Under the pieces are notes generated by a model that was not told where the DNA came from, made no database searches, and saw only the letters and a list, made by a program, of their open reading frames with translations. 64,000 nucleotides of DNA from Halalkalirubrum salinum (GTDB taxonomy: Archaea; Halobacteriota; Halobacteria; Halobacteriales; Haloferacaceae): the NCBI RefSeq assembly GCF_005543295.1, contig NZ_SRSG01000007.1:1-64000 (forward strand), read 5' to 3'. Positions 16,767 to 24,164 of the stretch are shown here, piece after piece. How positions within the stretch are numbered: the stretch's first letter is position 1; every line of letters begins with the position of its first letter. The position numbers and the translations under genes are program-made.

Positions 16767-17693
16767 TCAGACCGATCCCGTGATATCGGTTGTTGCTAAC
16801 GCTTGGTCGAGTCGCGTGAGTTCGTCACAATACTCGATTGCCTCAAGCCATCGGTCAGGCAGAGCGTCACTCCCGAACCGCGCACCCGCAAGCGCGCCTG
16901 TCACCGCACCAACAGTGTCCGTATCTCCACCGCGGTTGACTGCTGTAATGATAGCGTCTTCAGCTGTCTCAGCCGTTATGGCGTCGTATAGCGCCGTCTG
17001 TATGGTATGGACTGCATATCCCGTGGTTTTCAACTGTTTGTCATCGATCGTATCAGGAACCTTCTGCAAGGCAGTAATCAGCTCGTCTGGGGCTTCACCC
17101 CGGACACGATCGATCGCGGTCTCAAGCGGTTTGTCCACCCCGCGGAGATAGCCGGCGATCGTACAGTTGAGAATCACACACCCATACGTACATCGCGGAT
17201 CGTAATGTGTGATCGCCGAGGACTGCTTGCTGACCTGAACCAGCGTGTCAAAATCAGCAGCAAAGGCAATTCCGTGCGGGGCACAGCGCATCACGCTACC
17301 ATTACCTGCGTTTTGCCCTTCAGGACGGTCTCGCCAGACAGTACGGCCAGCCTCACGCCAAGAGACACCGCGATCGTACGCCCGGAGCGAGTCAGCAGTC
17401 ATCAATCCGATATCGAATGGACCACTCTCATACCACGCGCGAAAGCGATCCGCGATATCCTGACCGTCAAACGCCTCTCGCTCAACCAAGCTTCGGGCGA
17501 TGCAGAGCGCGAGATCTGTATCATCAGTCACTGTTCCGGCTGGTTGGCCATGCGACCCGTGTCCGAGCATCTCCGTGACTTTCCCATGCTGGGCAGCGAT
17601 CCACTCGGCTGAACGAAATTCGACAGGACGACCGAGGGCGTCTCCACACGCAAGGCCGCAGAGCACCCCTGTTGCAGAGTTATGTGAAACCAT
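16767..17693 (-). CDS. ADP-ribosylglycohydrolase (DraG family)
   Basis: A 308-residue protein with the full magnesium-binding signature of ADP-ribosylglycohydrolases: GLACGDALGRPVEF (13-26), TDDTDLA (56-62), NAGNGSVMR (128-136), ITHYDPR (161-167) and NRGGDTDTVGA (253-263). Members remove ADP-ribose from Arg or other acceptors. The all-helical length of about 300 is normal. It is a single gene, convergent with the phosphoesterase operon, just outside the TIR element at 17805. In an accessory region it could counter ADP-ribosylating toxins or reset a signalling mark, but no partner ADP-ribosyltransferase is visible in the window. Confidence 0.9.
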   Translation of the reverse strand: MVSHNSATGVLCGLACGDALGRPVEFRSAEWIAAQHGKVTEMLGHGSHGQPAGTVTDDTDLALCIARSLVEREAFDGQDIADRFRAWYESGPFDIGLMTADSLRAYDRGVSWREAGRTVWRDRPEGQNAGNGSVMRCAPHGIAFAADFDTLVQVSKQSSAITHYDPRCTYGCVILNCTIAGYLRGVDKPLETAIDRVRGEAPDELITALQKVPDTIDDKQLKTTGYAVHTIQTALYDAITAETAEDAIITAVNRGGDTDTVGAVTGALAGARFGSDALPDRWLEAIEYCDELTRLDQALATTDITGSV

Positions 17694-17797
17694 CAGTTAT
17701 CTCTCCACGATTGACAGACTGTATGCGTAGCTGTATGAAACCCACTCTGATGTGACAGACGCTCGAATGCTACAGGTAGGGTCATCACATTAGTGGA

Positions 17798-17804
17798 AAT
17801 CTTT
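17798..17804. repeat. target-site duplication, left copy
   Basis: AATCTTT directly abuts the left terminal repeat at 17805 and is repeated exactly at 19549-19555 directly after the right terminal repeat. Confidence 0.75.
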
Positions 17805-18007
17805 GGGCTCTGTTGAACTCCTCAATTAGTGATACTTTTCACCGAGCTTGCTGAATACACAGCGCGAGTCGGGGACGGTACTGATGGGAGTATGTCGGCG
17901 GTAGTTGGGGAGGGGTCGCCAAATTGGGGTGCCTATTCGCTGCTGTTCGGGTCGTCTATCGGCACTGTCCTCGCACGCTGTAATTCCTGATGATAGAGTA
18001 ATAATTA

Positions 18008-19414
18008 GTGAGTAGAGATGGAAAGCAACCTGTGACACTAGAAGACTTTTCAGAGGAGCAACGACAGTCCGTCGAGACGTTCATCTCGGACTGGTTGACC
18101 CAACATCGGATTCCCGGGGCTGCAGTAGCCGTCACCGAGGAGGGCTCGGTGGTCGCGGAAGGGTTCGGCGCCCGAACGCTTGAGAACAACACGCCGGTGA
18201 CCGGAGACACGCTGTTCGGTATCGGTTCCTGTACCAAGGCGTTCACCGCGACGGCCATCATGCAACTCGTCGAGCAGGGTGAGTTGGCACTCGATGATCC
18301 GGTCGACGAGTATATCCCGCATCTGATTGATGTGCCCGGTGAGCCGGTCACCGTCGAAGAGTTGCTCACGCACACCTCGGGTATGCCGAGCGACGACGTT
18401 GCACTGCCGCTTGTGGCCCGGCAATTCGGCGCCGGGGGTGAGGTGCCCTTATCAAGTGAAGCAGATTACCGCCGCCATGTTCAGGGGTCGACCGACCGTC
18501 GAGTCACCGACCGCGAGACGTTCTTTTACTACAACTCGGGCTATATCATGCTCGGGCGCATCATCGAGACAGTTTCCGGGAAAGAGTTCGCAGCGTACCT
18601 CGAAGAGGAGCTACTGAGCCCGCTCGGCTTAGAACGAGTGACGTTCGACCGAGATGTTTTCGAGGAAGACGACGATCGGATGACTCCGTACATGAAACAG
18701 GAGGGGCAGTCGGCGGAAGCGCCGTTCCCGTTCGACCCGCTCATCTATCCCGGGGGAGGACTCGTCAGCTCGGTACGCGATCTCGCTCACTTCGTGCGTG
18801 AGCTGTTAGACGGTGAAAGCGGCGATGAGGCTCTCCTGACGGCTGAGAGTCGCGCCTCAATGACCTCTCCGGTTGCGACACGTTCACGGTATCTTGATGG
18901 GAAGGAGGTCGGGTATGGATACGGACTCGCTATCGAGGAATTTCTCGGTGACGACCTGATCAGCCACGGGGGGTCAATCGGTGTGTCGAACGCATGGTTC
19001 GGATATCTAGAGGAAGCGGAACTCGGCGTCGCCATCGCTTGCACGACCACGCCCGAGACACACCCAGCCAAGGCCGGGAGGGGGGTTTTGGCGCTTCTCA
19101 AAGACGAAGACCCCGACGAAGTTCTCCCGTACTACCAACTCAAGAATGCGCTGAAGACGGCGTCGGGCGAGTATGCCGGGTACCAGAGCATCTCTCAGGC
19201 CAGCGTCGAACGCATTGGAAGCAACCTGAAACTACAGGTAGAGACAGCCGCTGGTGGGCAGGAGTTTCTACTCGTGCCTACATCCGTCGAAGAGGCACAG
19301 TTGAGTTGTACGACAGCTGACCCGATGGGCATGAAACAGGATGTTCGCTTCGAGCTACAGGGCGATGAGGTTGACCTCTTTATCAGCCGCTTTCGGTTTA
19401 CCAAGTCAGCCTGA
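18008..19414 (+). CDS. serine beta-lactamase/PBP-like hydrolase (passenger of element B)
   Basis: A 468-residue protein with a GTG start at 18008 (no ATG fits upstream of the conserved domain). It has class C beta-lactamase/D-peptidase family motifs: S-x-x-K in GIGSCTKAFTATAIMQLV (S74, K77), Y-x-N in FFYYNSGYIMLGRI (174-176) and HGG in LISHGGSIGVSNAWFGY near 320. Extra signatures are LTHTSGMPS and YGYGLAIEEF. The C-terminal about 100 residues are an added beta domain (YAGYQSISQASVERIG onward). No signal peptide is seen, so it is probably cytosolic. Archaea lack peptidoglycan, so substrates are more likely peptides, esters or small amides. Codon use is richer in GC than the flanks, in keeping with transfer. 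Confidence 0.85.
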   Translation: MSRDGKQPVTLEDFSEEQRQSVETFISDWLTQHRIPGAAVAVTEEGSVVAEGFGARTLENNTPVTGDTLFGIGSCTKAFTATAIMQLVEQGELALDDPVDEYIPHLIDVPGEPVTVEELLTHTSGMPSDDVALPLVARQFGAGGEVPLSSEADYRRHVQGSTDRRVTDRETFFYYNSGYIMLGRIIETVSGKEFAAYLEEELLSPLGLERVTFDRDVFEEDDDRMTPYMKQEGQSAEAPFPFDPLIYPGGGLVSSVRDLAHFVRELLDGESGDEALLTAESRASMTSPVATRSRYLDGKEVGYGYGLAIEEFLGDDLISHGGSIGVSNAWFGYLEEAELGVAIACTTTPETHPAKAGRGVLALLKDEDPDEVLPYYQLKNALKTASGEYAGYQSISQASVERIGSNLKLQVETAAGGQEFLLVPTSVEEAQLSCTTADPMGMKQDVRFELQGDEVDLFISRFRFTKSA

Positions 19415-19493
19415 GCCGCCAGTTGTGTAGCTCGCCAGCGGCAGACAGCTCTTTTACCCAGTCACGAGGCGGTGCTGTTTGTTCGGGACTCAT
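19398..19493 (-). pseudogene. possible transposase N-terminal stump
   Basis: Starts ATG at 19493, 27 bp inside the right TIR of element B, and reads MSPEQTAPPRDWVKELSAAG then ELHNWRLRLTW before a stop that overlaps the end of the beta-lactamase-like gene. A start codon this close to an IS end is where a transposase would begin. Similarity appears to stop where the passenger gene begins. No family recognised from 31 residues. Confidence 0.35.
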
Positions 19494-19548
19494 GCTGACT
19501 ATATGCAGCACGCGCTTCCTATCAGTTGCTGAGGGTTTCAACAAGCCC

Positions 19549-19555
19549 AATCTTT
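19549..19555. repeat. target-site duplication, right copy
   Basis: AATCTTT immediately after the right TIR of element B, identical to 17798-17804. Confidence 0.75.
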
Positions 19556-19764
19556 GATATAGCAATCTCAAATCCATCGATCCGATGTGTTTGACCCGGT
19601 CGAACCCTAGTATTATGTGCGTGCGCTGTCATTCAAATGTAAGCGAATCGCATGACAATGGCGACCCCCATCACGGAGCGTGACGAAATCAACACGGCCG
19701 AAGAGGGGTTCTTTTATAAGTGTCGTACTGCCGTCTGCCAAATGTTAGTCGTCACGCAGAATGA
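19556..19764. other. intergenic stretch between element B and tRNA
   Basis: No gene seen. A CTTTTATAAG word near 19712 could be a TATA box. No copy of the tRNA 3' end was found by eye. Confidence 0.35.
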
Positions 19765-19837
19765 CGGGCGCGACGGGATTTGAACCCGCGACATCTTGGT
19801 CCGGAACCAAGGACTCTGTCCACTGAGCTACGCGCCC
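19765..19837 (-). tRNA. tRNA-Arg (anticodon CCG)
   Basis: A 73-nt cloverleaf on the minus strand. The acceptor stem GGGCGCG pairs with CGCGCCC, with discriminator G at 19765. The D-arm is GCTC...GAGT, the anticodon stem CTTGG/CCAAG has loop TTCCGGA giving CCG (reads CGG, Arg), and the T-arm is GCGGGTTCAAATCCCGT. There is no intron and no encoded CCA. It divides AT-rich accessory DNA (left) from GC-rich core DNA (right), with its 3' end facing left. Confidence 0.95.
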
Positions 19838-19942
19838 TTGCGGATGTGTACCGATCGATCGCTGTTAAGCGTTCTGAAACGCACCCTCAAACAGCACACA
19901 CGGAGACACCAAAATCAGGCAGCTACGAAGAGAAACGCCGCG

Positions 19943-20527
19943 TTACGGTGCTTCGCCGGTCTCGATCGTGAAGTCGGAAATTGGGTAGGCCACACAGGTG
20001 AGCGTGTAGCCCTCGTCGAGTTCGCCGTCGTCGAGCATCTGTTGGTTGTCGTGGCGGACGTAGTCTTCGGAGTTACCGCCGCTCGTGATGTGGCCCGCAC
20101 AGGAGACACACTGGCCCTGCCGGCAGGCGTACGGGAGGTCCATCCCGGCGTCTTCGCCCTGTTCAAGGACCGTCTTGTTGTTCGCCAGTTCGATCGTCTC
20201 GCCTTCCTTTTCGAACTCGACCTCGAAGTACTCGACCTCGTCGTCGGTGATCGCGGAGGGATCGAACCCGCCGTCGTCTTCGCCTTCGAGTTCAGCGGCT
20301 TCCTCGCCTTCGGCGCCGCCGACCGCAGCGACCGCGCCGCCACCACCACCGATCGAGCGGTTCATCGGCTCCGGGAAGTCCGTCTCCGGGACCGTCGAGG
20401 CGCGACGATCGAGCAGTTCCTGGGAGATGTCTTCGGAAGCCCGCCACTCGGTTCCGCGCGCGAAGTGTATCGCGACGAACGAGAGCACGATGGTAGCCCC
20501 CAACCCAAACGCCACTAAATCGACCAT
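19943..20527 (-). CDS. membrane-anchored 2Fe-2S ferredoxin
   Basis: A 194-residue protein. The N-terminal TM helix VAFGLGATIVLSFVAIHFA (5-23) is followed by an acidic, Gly/Glu-rich linker (GGGGGAVAAVGGAEGEEAAE). A plant-type ferredoxin domain occupies residues about 98-190, with the cluster motif C-RQGQ-C-VS-C (CRQGQCVSC) near 138-146 and a fourth Cys in YTLTCVAYP near 180. The protein is a membrane-tethered electron carrier facing the cytoplasm. It is the first core gene to the right of the tRNA. The TM anchor distinguishes it from the soluble halophilic ferredoxin. Confidence 0.9.
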   Translation of the reverse strand: MVDLVAFGLGATIVLSFVAIHFARGTEWRASEDISQELLDRRASTVPETDFPEPMNRSIGGGGGAVAAVGGAEGEEAAELEGEDDGGFDPSAITDDEVEYFEVEFEKEGETIELANNKTVLEQGEDAGMDLPYACRQGQCVSCAGHITSGGNSEDYVRHDNQQMLDDGELDEGYTLTCVAYPISDFTIETGEAP

Positions 20528-20659
20528 ACGCGGTCTACGGAAGCGGGGTTTAACAGCGTTTTGTTTGGCACGGACGGCCGCTATCGGCCGGTTGGCACCC
20601 GATCGATTCGACCAATCGGAACTGAGCGCGCGATCGCCGACCTGTCCACCGAGAGACGA

Positions 20660-21559
20660 TCAGTTGTCAGTGCGCGGGACCTCGTGACGGCCGAATCCGT
20701 ACCGAAGGCGGTTCGCCAGCCGACGAGAGAATCGCCCATCGTTGCGGCTGTCGAAGCGCTCCGCAAGCGCCTGGTATATCAGCGGCACCGGCACCTCCTG
20801 GGCGAGTGCCTCCTGGACGGTCCAAGTTCCGGTCGAGCCGCCCTCGATACGATCGGCCACGGTCCCGAGGTCGTTGCCCTCCATCTCGAAGGCTTCTTCG
20901 CAGAGTTCGAGCAGCCACGATCGAATCACTGCGCCGTTGTTCCACGTCCGGGCAACCGATTCGAGGTCGAGATCGTAGCGGCCGTCTGCGAGCAGTTCGA
21001 ATCCCTCGCCGTACGCCTGCATGAGCGCGTACTCGACGCCGTTGTGGACCATCTTCACGTAGTGGCCCGCGCCGCGTGGGCCCATGCGATCGTGGCCGTC
21101 TGGTCCGGTCGCGACCGCGTCGAACACCGGCACAAACTCCTTGTACGCCCACTCTGGGCCGCCGATCATGAGCGAAAAGCCCTCTTCGGCGCTTGCGGGC
21201 CCCCCGCTCGTTCCGCAGTCGAGGTACGCCGCAGAGCACGCCGCCGCACGATCGACCGATCGCTCAAAGTGTGAGTTCCCGCCGTCGACGACGATGTCAC
21301 CGCTGTCGATATGCGGATCGAGGTCGTCTAGGGTCGCATCCACTGCCTCGCCAGCAGGGACCATGAGCCAGATCCGTTTATCATCGCCGAGTCGGTCACA
21401 GAGGTCGTCGATCGACTCGGCCGGTTCCGCGCCGGCAGCAGCCGCCTCCGCAACCGCGTCCGCGGAGAGATCGAACGCGACCACGTCGTGACCTGCGTCC
21501 ATGCTTCGATTCGCGACAATCTGCCCCATCCGGCCGAGTCCGATCACGCCGAGTTGCAT
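20660..21559 (-). CDS. gndA: 6-phosphogluconate dehydrogenase, decarboxylating
   Basis: A 299-residue short-form enzyme oxidising 6-phosphogluconate to ribulose 5-phosphate and CO2. NAD(P)-binding GVIGLGRMG (4-12), AFDLSADAV, DGGNSHFERSVDRA, the substrate motif CGTSGGPASAEEG and catalytic KMVHNGVEYALMQAYGEG are all present. The C-terminal all-helical domain is the short archaeal/YqeC-like form. Archaeal Gnd proteins of this size supply pentose phosphates in haloarchaea. It is divergent from the M29 peptidase gene, with about 130 bp between start codons. Confidence 0.92.
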   Translation of the reverse strand: MQLGVIGLGRMGQIVANRSMDAGHDVVAFDLSADAVAEAAAAGAEPAESIDDLCDRLGDDKRIWLMVPAGEAVDATLDDLDPHIDSGDIVVDGGNSHFERSVDRAAACSAAYLDCGTSGGPASAEEGFSLMIGGPEWAYKEFVPVFDAVATGPDGHDRMGPRGAGHYVKMVHNGVEYALMQAYGEGFELLADGRYDLDLESVARTWNNGAVIRSWLLELCEEAFEMEGNDLGTVADRIEGGSTGTWTVQEALAQEVPVPLIYQALAERFDSRNDGRFSRRLANRLRYGFGRHEVPRTDN

Positions 21560-21691
21560 GTGCGAGATTCAACTGGCCGCCCTCGTAGCCGTTGCGGTTC
21601 GTCGAGCCCTGCGGATCGACCGATCGAAAATCGACGGTGGAGGAGATCCATTGGCCATGGAGTCTTTATTCGATCCGATCGAACTGGCGGT

Positions 21692-22798
21692 ATGGACGAT
21701 CGAATCCACGAGCATGCACGCGTTCTTGTTGACTGGAGTGCCCGCGTCGAACGAGGAGACAACGTCGTGATGAGCGTCGCCGAGGATGCCCACGAACTGG
21801 CCGTCGCCGTCGCCGAAGCGCTGGGGGAGCGTGGCACAACGCTTCAGACAGTCTACGATTCTGACGAGGTGTCGCGGGCGTATCTCACTGCCCACGACGG
21901 TGACTTCGAAGAAAACCCCAGCCACGAACTCGCGCTGTTGGAGGAGACAGACGTGTACCTTCGCCTTGGAGGCGGCCGAAACACGGCCGCAGGCTCGGAC
22001 ATCCCCAGAGAGACCAGACAGGCGTACAGCCGATCGCGACAGGCCGCTCGGGAGGCACGCATGGACACCGACTGGGTCTCGACGATCCACCCCACACGGA
22101 GCCTCGCCCAGCAGGCCGGTATGTCCTACGAGACCTACTGTGACTTCGTCTACGACGCCATCCTGCGCGACTGGGAGTCGCTTGCCGGGGAGATGGCACA
22201 GCTCAAGACGCTCCTCGATGCCGGCAGCGAGGTTCGTATCGAGTCCGATCGGACTGACATTACCATGTCGATCGAGGGACGCACCGCAGTCAACAGCTGT
22301 GCGTCGGTCGCCTACGACTCACACAACCTGCCGTCGGGAGAGGTGTTCACCGCCCCCTATGACACCGAGGGGGAGGTGTTCTTCGACGTGCCGATGACGA
22401 TCGACGGCACGCGTCTGCAGGACGTCTGGCTCGCCTTTGAGGATGGCGAGGTGGTTGATTTCAGCGCTGGACAGGGTGAAGACACACTCGCTGGAATTCT
22501 TGATACAGACCCGGGCGCGCGTCGGCTCGGCGAACTGGGAATCGGCATGAACCGCGGAATCGATCGGTTCACCGATAACATCCTCTTCGACGAGAAGATG
22601 GGCGATACCGTCCACCTCGCGGTCGGGCGTGCGTACGATGCGTGTCTCCCGGCCGACGAATCCGGCAACGAATCGGCGGTACATGTGGATATGATCTCTG
22701 ATATGAGCGAGGAGTCAACGCTGTCGATCGACGGCGAGCCCGTTCAGCGAAACGGAACCTTCCGGTGGGAAGACGGTTTTGACGCCGAGCGTATCTGA
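21692..22798 (+). CDS. M29 family aminopeptidase
   Basis: A 368-residue protein with the ATG at 21692 chosen because MDDRIHEHARVLVDWSARV matches the family N-terminus and an ATG 204 nt upstream would invade the divergent promoter region. Metal ligands of the thermophilic M29 type are visible: Glu in LPSGEVFTAPYD, Glu in NILFDEKMGDTVHLAVGRAY, Tyr in that block, and His-x-Asp in AVHVDMISDM. Other family signatures are DIPRETRQAYSRSRQ and VVDFSAGQGEDTLAGILDTD. It is a cytosolic cobalt/zinc-dependent exopeptidase. The length is slightly under the usual 400. Confidence 0.88.
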   Translation: MDDRIHEHARVLVDWSARVERGDNVVMSVAEDAHELAVAVAEALGERGTTLQTVYDSDEVSRAYLTAHDGDFEENPSHELALLEETDVYLRLGGGRNTAAGSDIPRETRQAYSRSRQAAREARMDTDWVSTIHPTRSLAQQAGMSYETYCDFVYDAILRDWESLAGEMAQLKTLLDAGSEVRIESDRTDITMSIEGRTAVNSCASVAYDSHNLPSGEVFTAPYDTEGEVFFDVPMTIDGTRLQDVWLAFEDGEVVDFSAGQGEDTLAGILDTDPGARRLGELGIGMNRGIDRFTDNILFDEKMGDTVHLAVGRAYDACLPADESGNESAVHVDMISDMSEESTLSIDGEPVQRNGTFRWEDGFDAERI

Positions 22799-22832
22799 AC
22801 ACCGTTATTATGCTCGGGGAAAACAGTCAGAT

Positions 22833-23429
22833 ATGCCGAACTATCCGACCCACTCACGTTGGGGCCGTATCGGCGGTGCCGTCGTCGCGATCATCGTCGC
22901 AGCTGGGCTCTTTTTCGCCTTTGAGGCACTGACCGTCGCCGTTGCCGCAGCGCTTGCGGCAGGCATCACAACGTTCGCCGGTGCGATTTATCCAGATGTC
23001 GATCACCACAAGTCGATCCCAAGACGAAAGGCAGTCAGAGGCTTTCAGGGGCTCACGATCGTCGCGATCGCCTCGGCGGCCGCGCTGTACTGGACTGCGT
23101 TTGTCCCGTTGGTTGAGTCACTTGCGATCCAGGTGGCCGGTCCAGAACTTCCGGCACCGCCAGAACTCATCTCGGTGGCGGTGGTACTCGTCGGGACATT
23201 TGTTGCCGCGTCGCTTGTCGATCCGCTGATCGGACTCATCACGTTCAGACACCGCGGCTGGACCCACAGTGTGCCCATTAACGCGGTACTGATCGCGATC
23301 GTGGCCGCCGCCGTGTGGGTACTGACCCGCGATCTTCCTGTCGCACACCAGGCTGCGGCGATTGTGGTCGTCGCTGCGTTCTTCGCCGGGACACTCATCC
23401 ACCTCGGGCTCGACGGAGAAATCCGTTGA
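22833..23429 (+). CDS. YdjM-like membrane-bound metal-dependent hydrolase
   Basis: A 198-residue membrane protein. ATG at 22833 (MPNYPTHSRWGRIGGAVV). Five to six TM helices are interleaved with metal-type motifs: H7 near the N-terminus, PDVDHHKSIPRR near 52-63 (D-x-DHH), FRHRGWTHSVP near 142-152 (HRGxTHS) and the terminal LIHLGLDGEIR. These are diagnostic of the LexA-regulated YdjM family (PF04307-type). The substrate is unknown, probably phospholipid-related. It lies 35 bp downstream of the M29 gene and may be co-transcribed. Confidence 0.82.
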   Translation: MPNYPTHSRWGRIGGAVVAIIVAAGLFFAFEALTVAVAAALAAGITTFAGAIYPDVDHHKSIPRRKAVRGFQGLTIVAIASAAALYWTAFVPLVESLAIQVAGPELPAPPELISVAVVLVGTFVAASLVDPLIGLITFRHRGWTHSVPINAVLIAIVAAAVWVLTRDLPVAHQAAAIVVVAAFFAGTLIHLGLDGEIR

Positions 23430-23590
23430 TAAGACTGAACAGGGCCGCACACGCCCATTTTGAATCTCGGCGTGCTCCCAACTGCATGGACCAGACTACG
23501 CAATAGGTAATATGTATAGCTGTGGTATTTTGCCACACATGATTCAGTATGGCCGTTATCCTTGGATGCCGGGCGGTAGTATCTGTAAAT

Positions 23591-23929
23591 ATGAGTGCCA
23601 GAGCATGGCCCGAAGAACGGCCCGAGCGCCGATCAGTCGAGATCGAGACCGCGATCGAGCTGCTGGCCGACGAGTACGTTCGCATGGTGTTGCGGTGTCT
23701 GGCTGACAAGCCGCGATCAGCGCCCGAAATCACCGATCGGTGTGCCGCTTCCCGCGTGACAGTGTATCGACGGCTCAATCGCCTCGAGGAGGCCGGGCTC
23801 GTTAGTGTCGAGACCGCGATCGATCCGACAGGGAACCACCACAACATCTACCGGAGTCTTGTCGACGAACTCACTGTGAAGCTCCACTCAGATGGGCTCG
23901 TTGGTTCGGTAACATACACCGAAGAGTGA
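23591..23929 (+). CDS. ArsR-type winged-helix regulator
   Basis: A 112-residue protein from the ATG at 23591 (MSARAWPEERPER); an ATG at 23549 would add 14 residues. The winged helix spans about 20-80: AIELLADEYVRMVLRCLADK, SAPEITDRCAASRVTVYRRL (turn and recognition helix) and EEAGLVSVETAIDPTGNHHN (wing). No sensing cysteines and no second domain. This matches small haloarchaeal ArsR/HTH_20 regulators. AT-rich upstream sequence (AATATGTATAGCTG) supplies a possible TATA box. Confidence 0.75.
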   Translation: MSARAWPEERPERRSVEIETAIELLADEYVRMVLRCLADKPRSAPEITDRCAASRVTVYRRLNRLEEAGLVSVETAIDPTGNHHNIYRSLVDELTVKLHSDGLVGSVTYTEE

Positions 23930-23963
23930 TGGCGTGCAGGCAATGCCCTCCAGAGGCCACGTT

Positions 23964-24019
23964 TGTCCTGCCTCTCCCGCTGACGCCAATCTGTCCTGCA
24001 TCTCCCGCTGACGCCACTT
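23964..24019. repeat. 28-bp tandem repeat, two copies
   Basis: TGTCCTGC(C/A)TCTCCCGCTG plus eight more bases occurs twice head to tail (23964-23991 and 23992-24019) with three mismatches. It lies in the gap between the ArsR-type gene and the convergent BAT-type regulator, and could be a terminator region or slippage product. Confidence 0.75.
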
Positions 24020-24164
24020 CCGTCCACATATCTCCAATGACACACTATCTCAAACTCTCCGCTGGCGTATGGCCGCAGCTTCGGTTCTACCCACGTTCGC
24101 CAGGAGACCGCCACTCGACGCAAACCGCGTCTGTCGTTGACGATCGCCTGCCCCGACCGTTAAA

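Larger units (their letters stand above)
17805..19548 (-). mobile_element. TIR element B: transposase-less insertion cassette with beta-lactamase-like gene
   Basis: A 1744-bp unit. The left TIR at 17805-17834 begins GGGCTCTGTTGAACTCCTCA. The right TIR at 19520-19548, read on the other strand, begins GGGCTTGTTGAAACCCTCAG. They match at about 23 of 29 aligned positions and both end TGATA. An exact 7-bp duplication AATCTTT flanks the unit. Inside the left end is the box CTTGCTGAATACACA (17847-17861), as at element A. Inside the right end a 31-codon stump (19398-19493, minus) could be a transposase start. The middle is occupied by a serine hydrolase gene. This fits a mobile insertion cassette: IS ends moved by a transposase in trans. 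Confidence 0.75.

Noticed and set aside
18008-19414. Assigning element B's hydrolase as an antibiotic-resistance beta-lactamase
   Set aside because: Motifs are of the wide beta-lactamase/PBP superfamily; archaeal members have varied substrates, so resistance is not supported.
1-19764. Search for a copy of the tRNA 3' end as an attachment site
   Set aside because: No match to CGGGCGCGACGGGATTTGAA was seen by eye; a computed search is needed and the left boundary may be outside the window.
19796-20518. 240-residue plus frame
   Set aside because: Covers the tRNA and is antisense to the 2Fe-2S ferredoxin; composition is not halophile-like.
20561-21274. 237-residue plus frame
   Set aside because: Antisense to the 6-phosphogluconate dehydrogenase.
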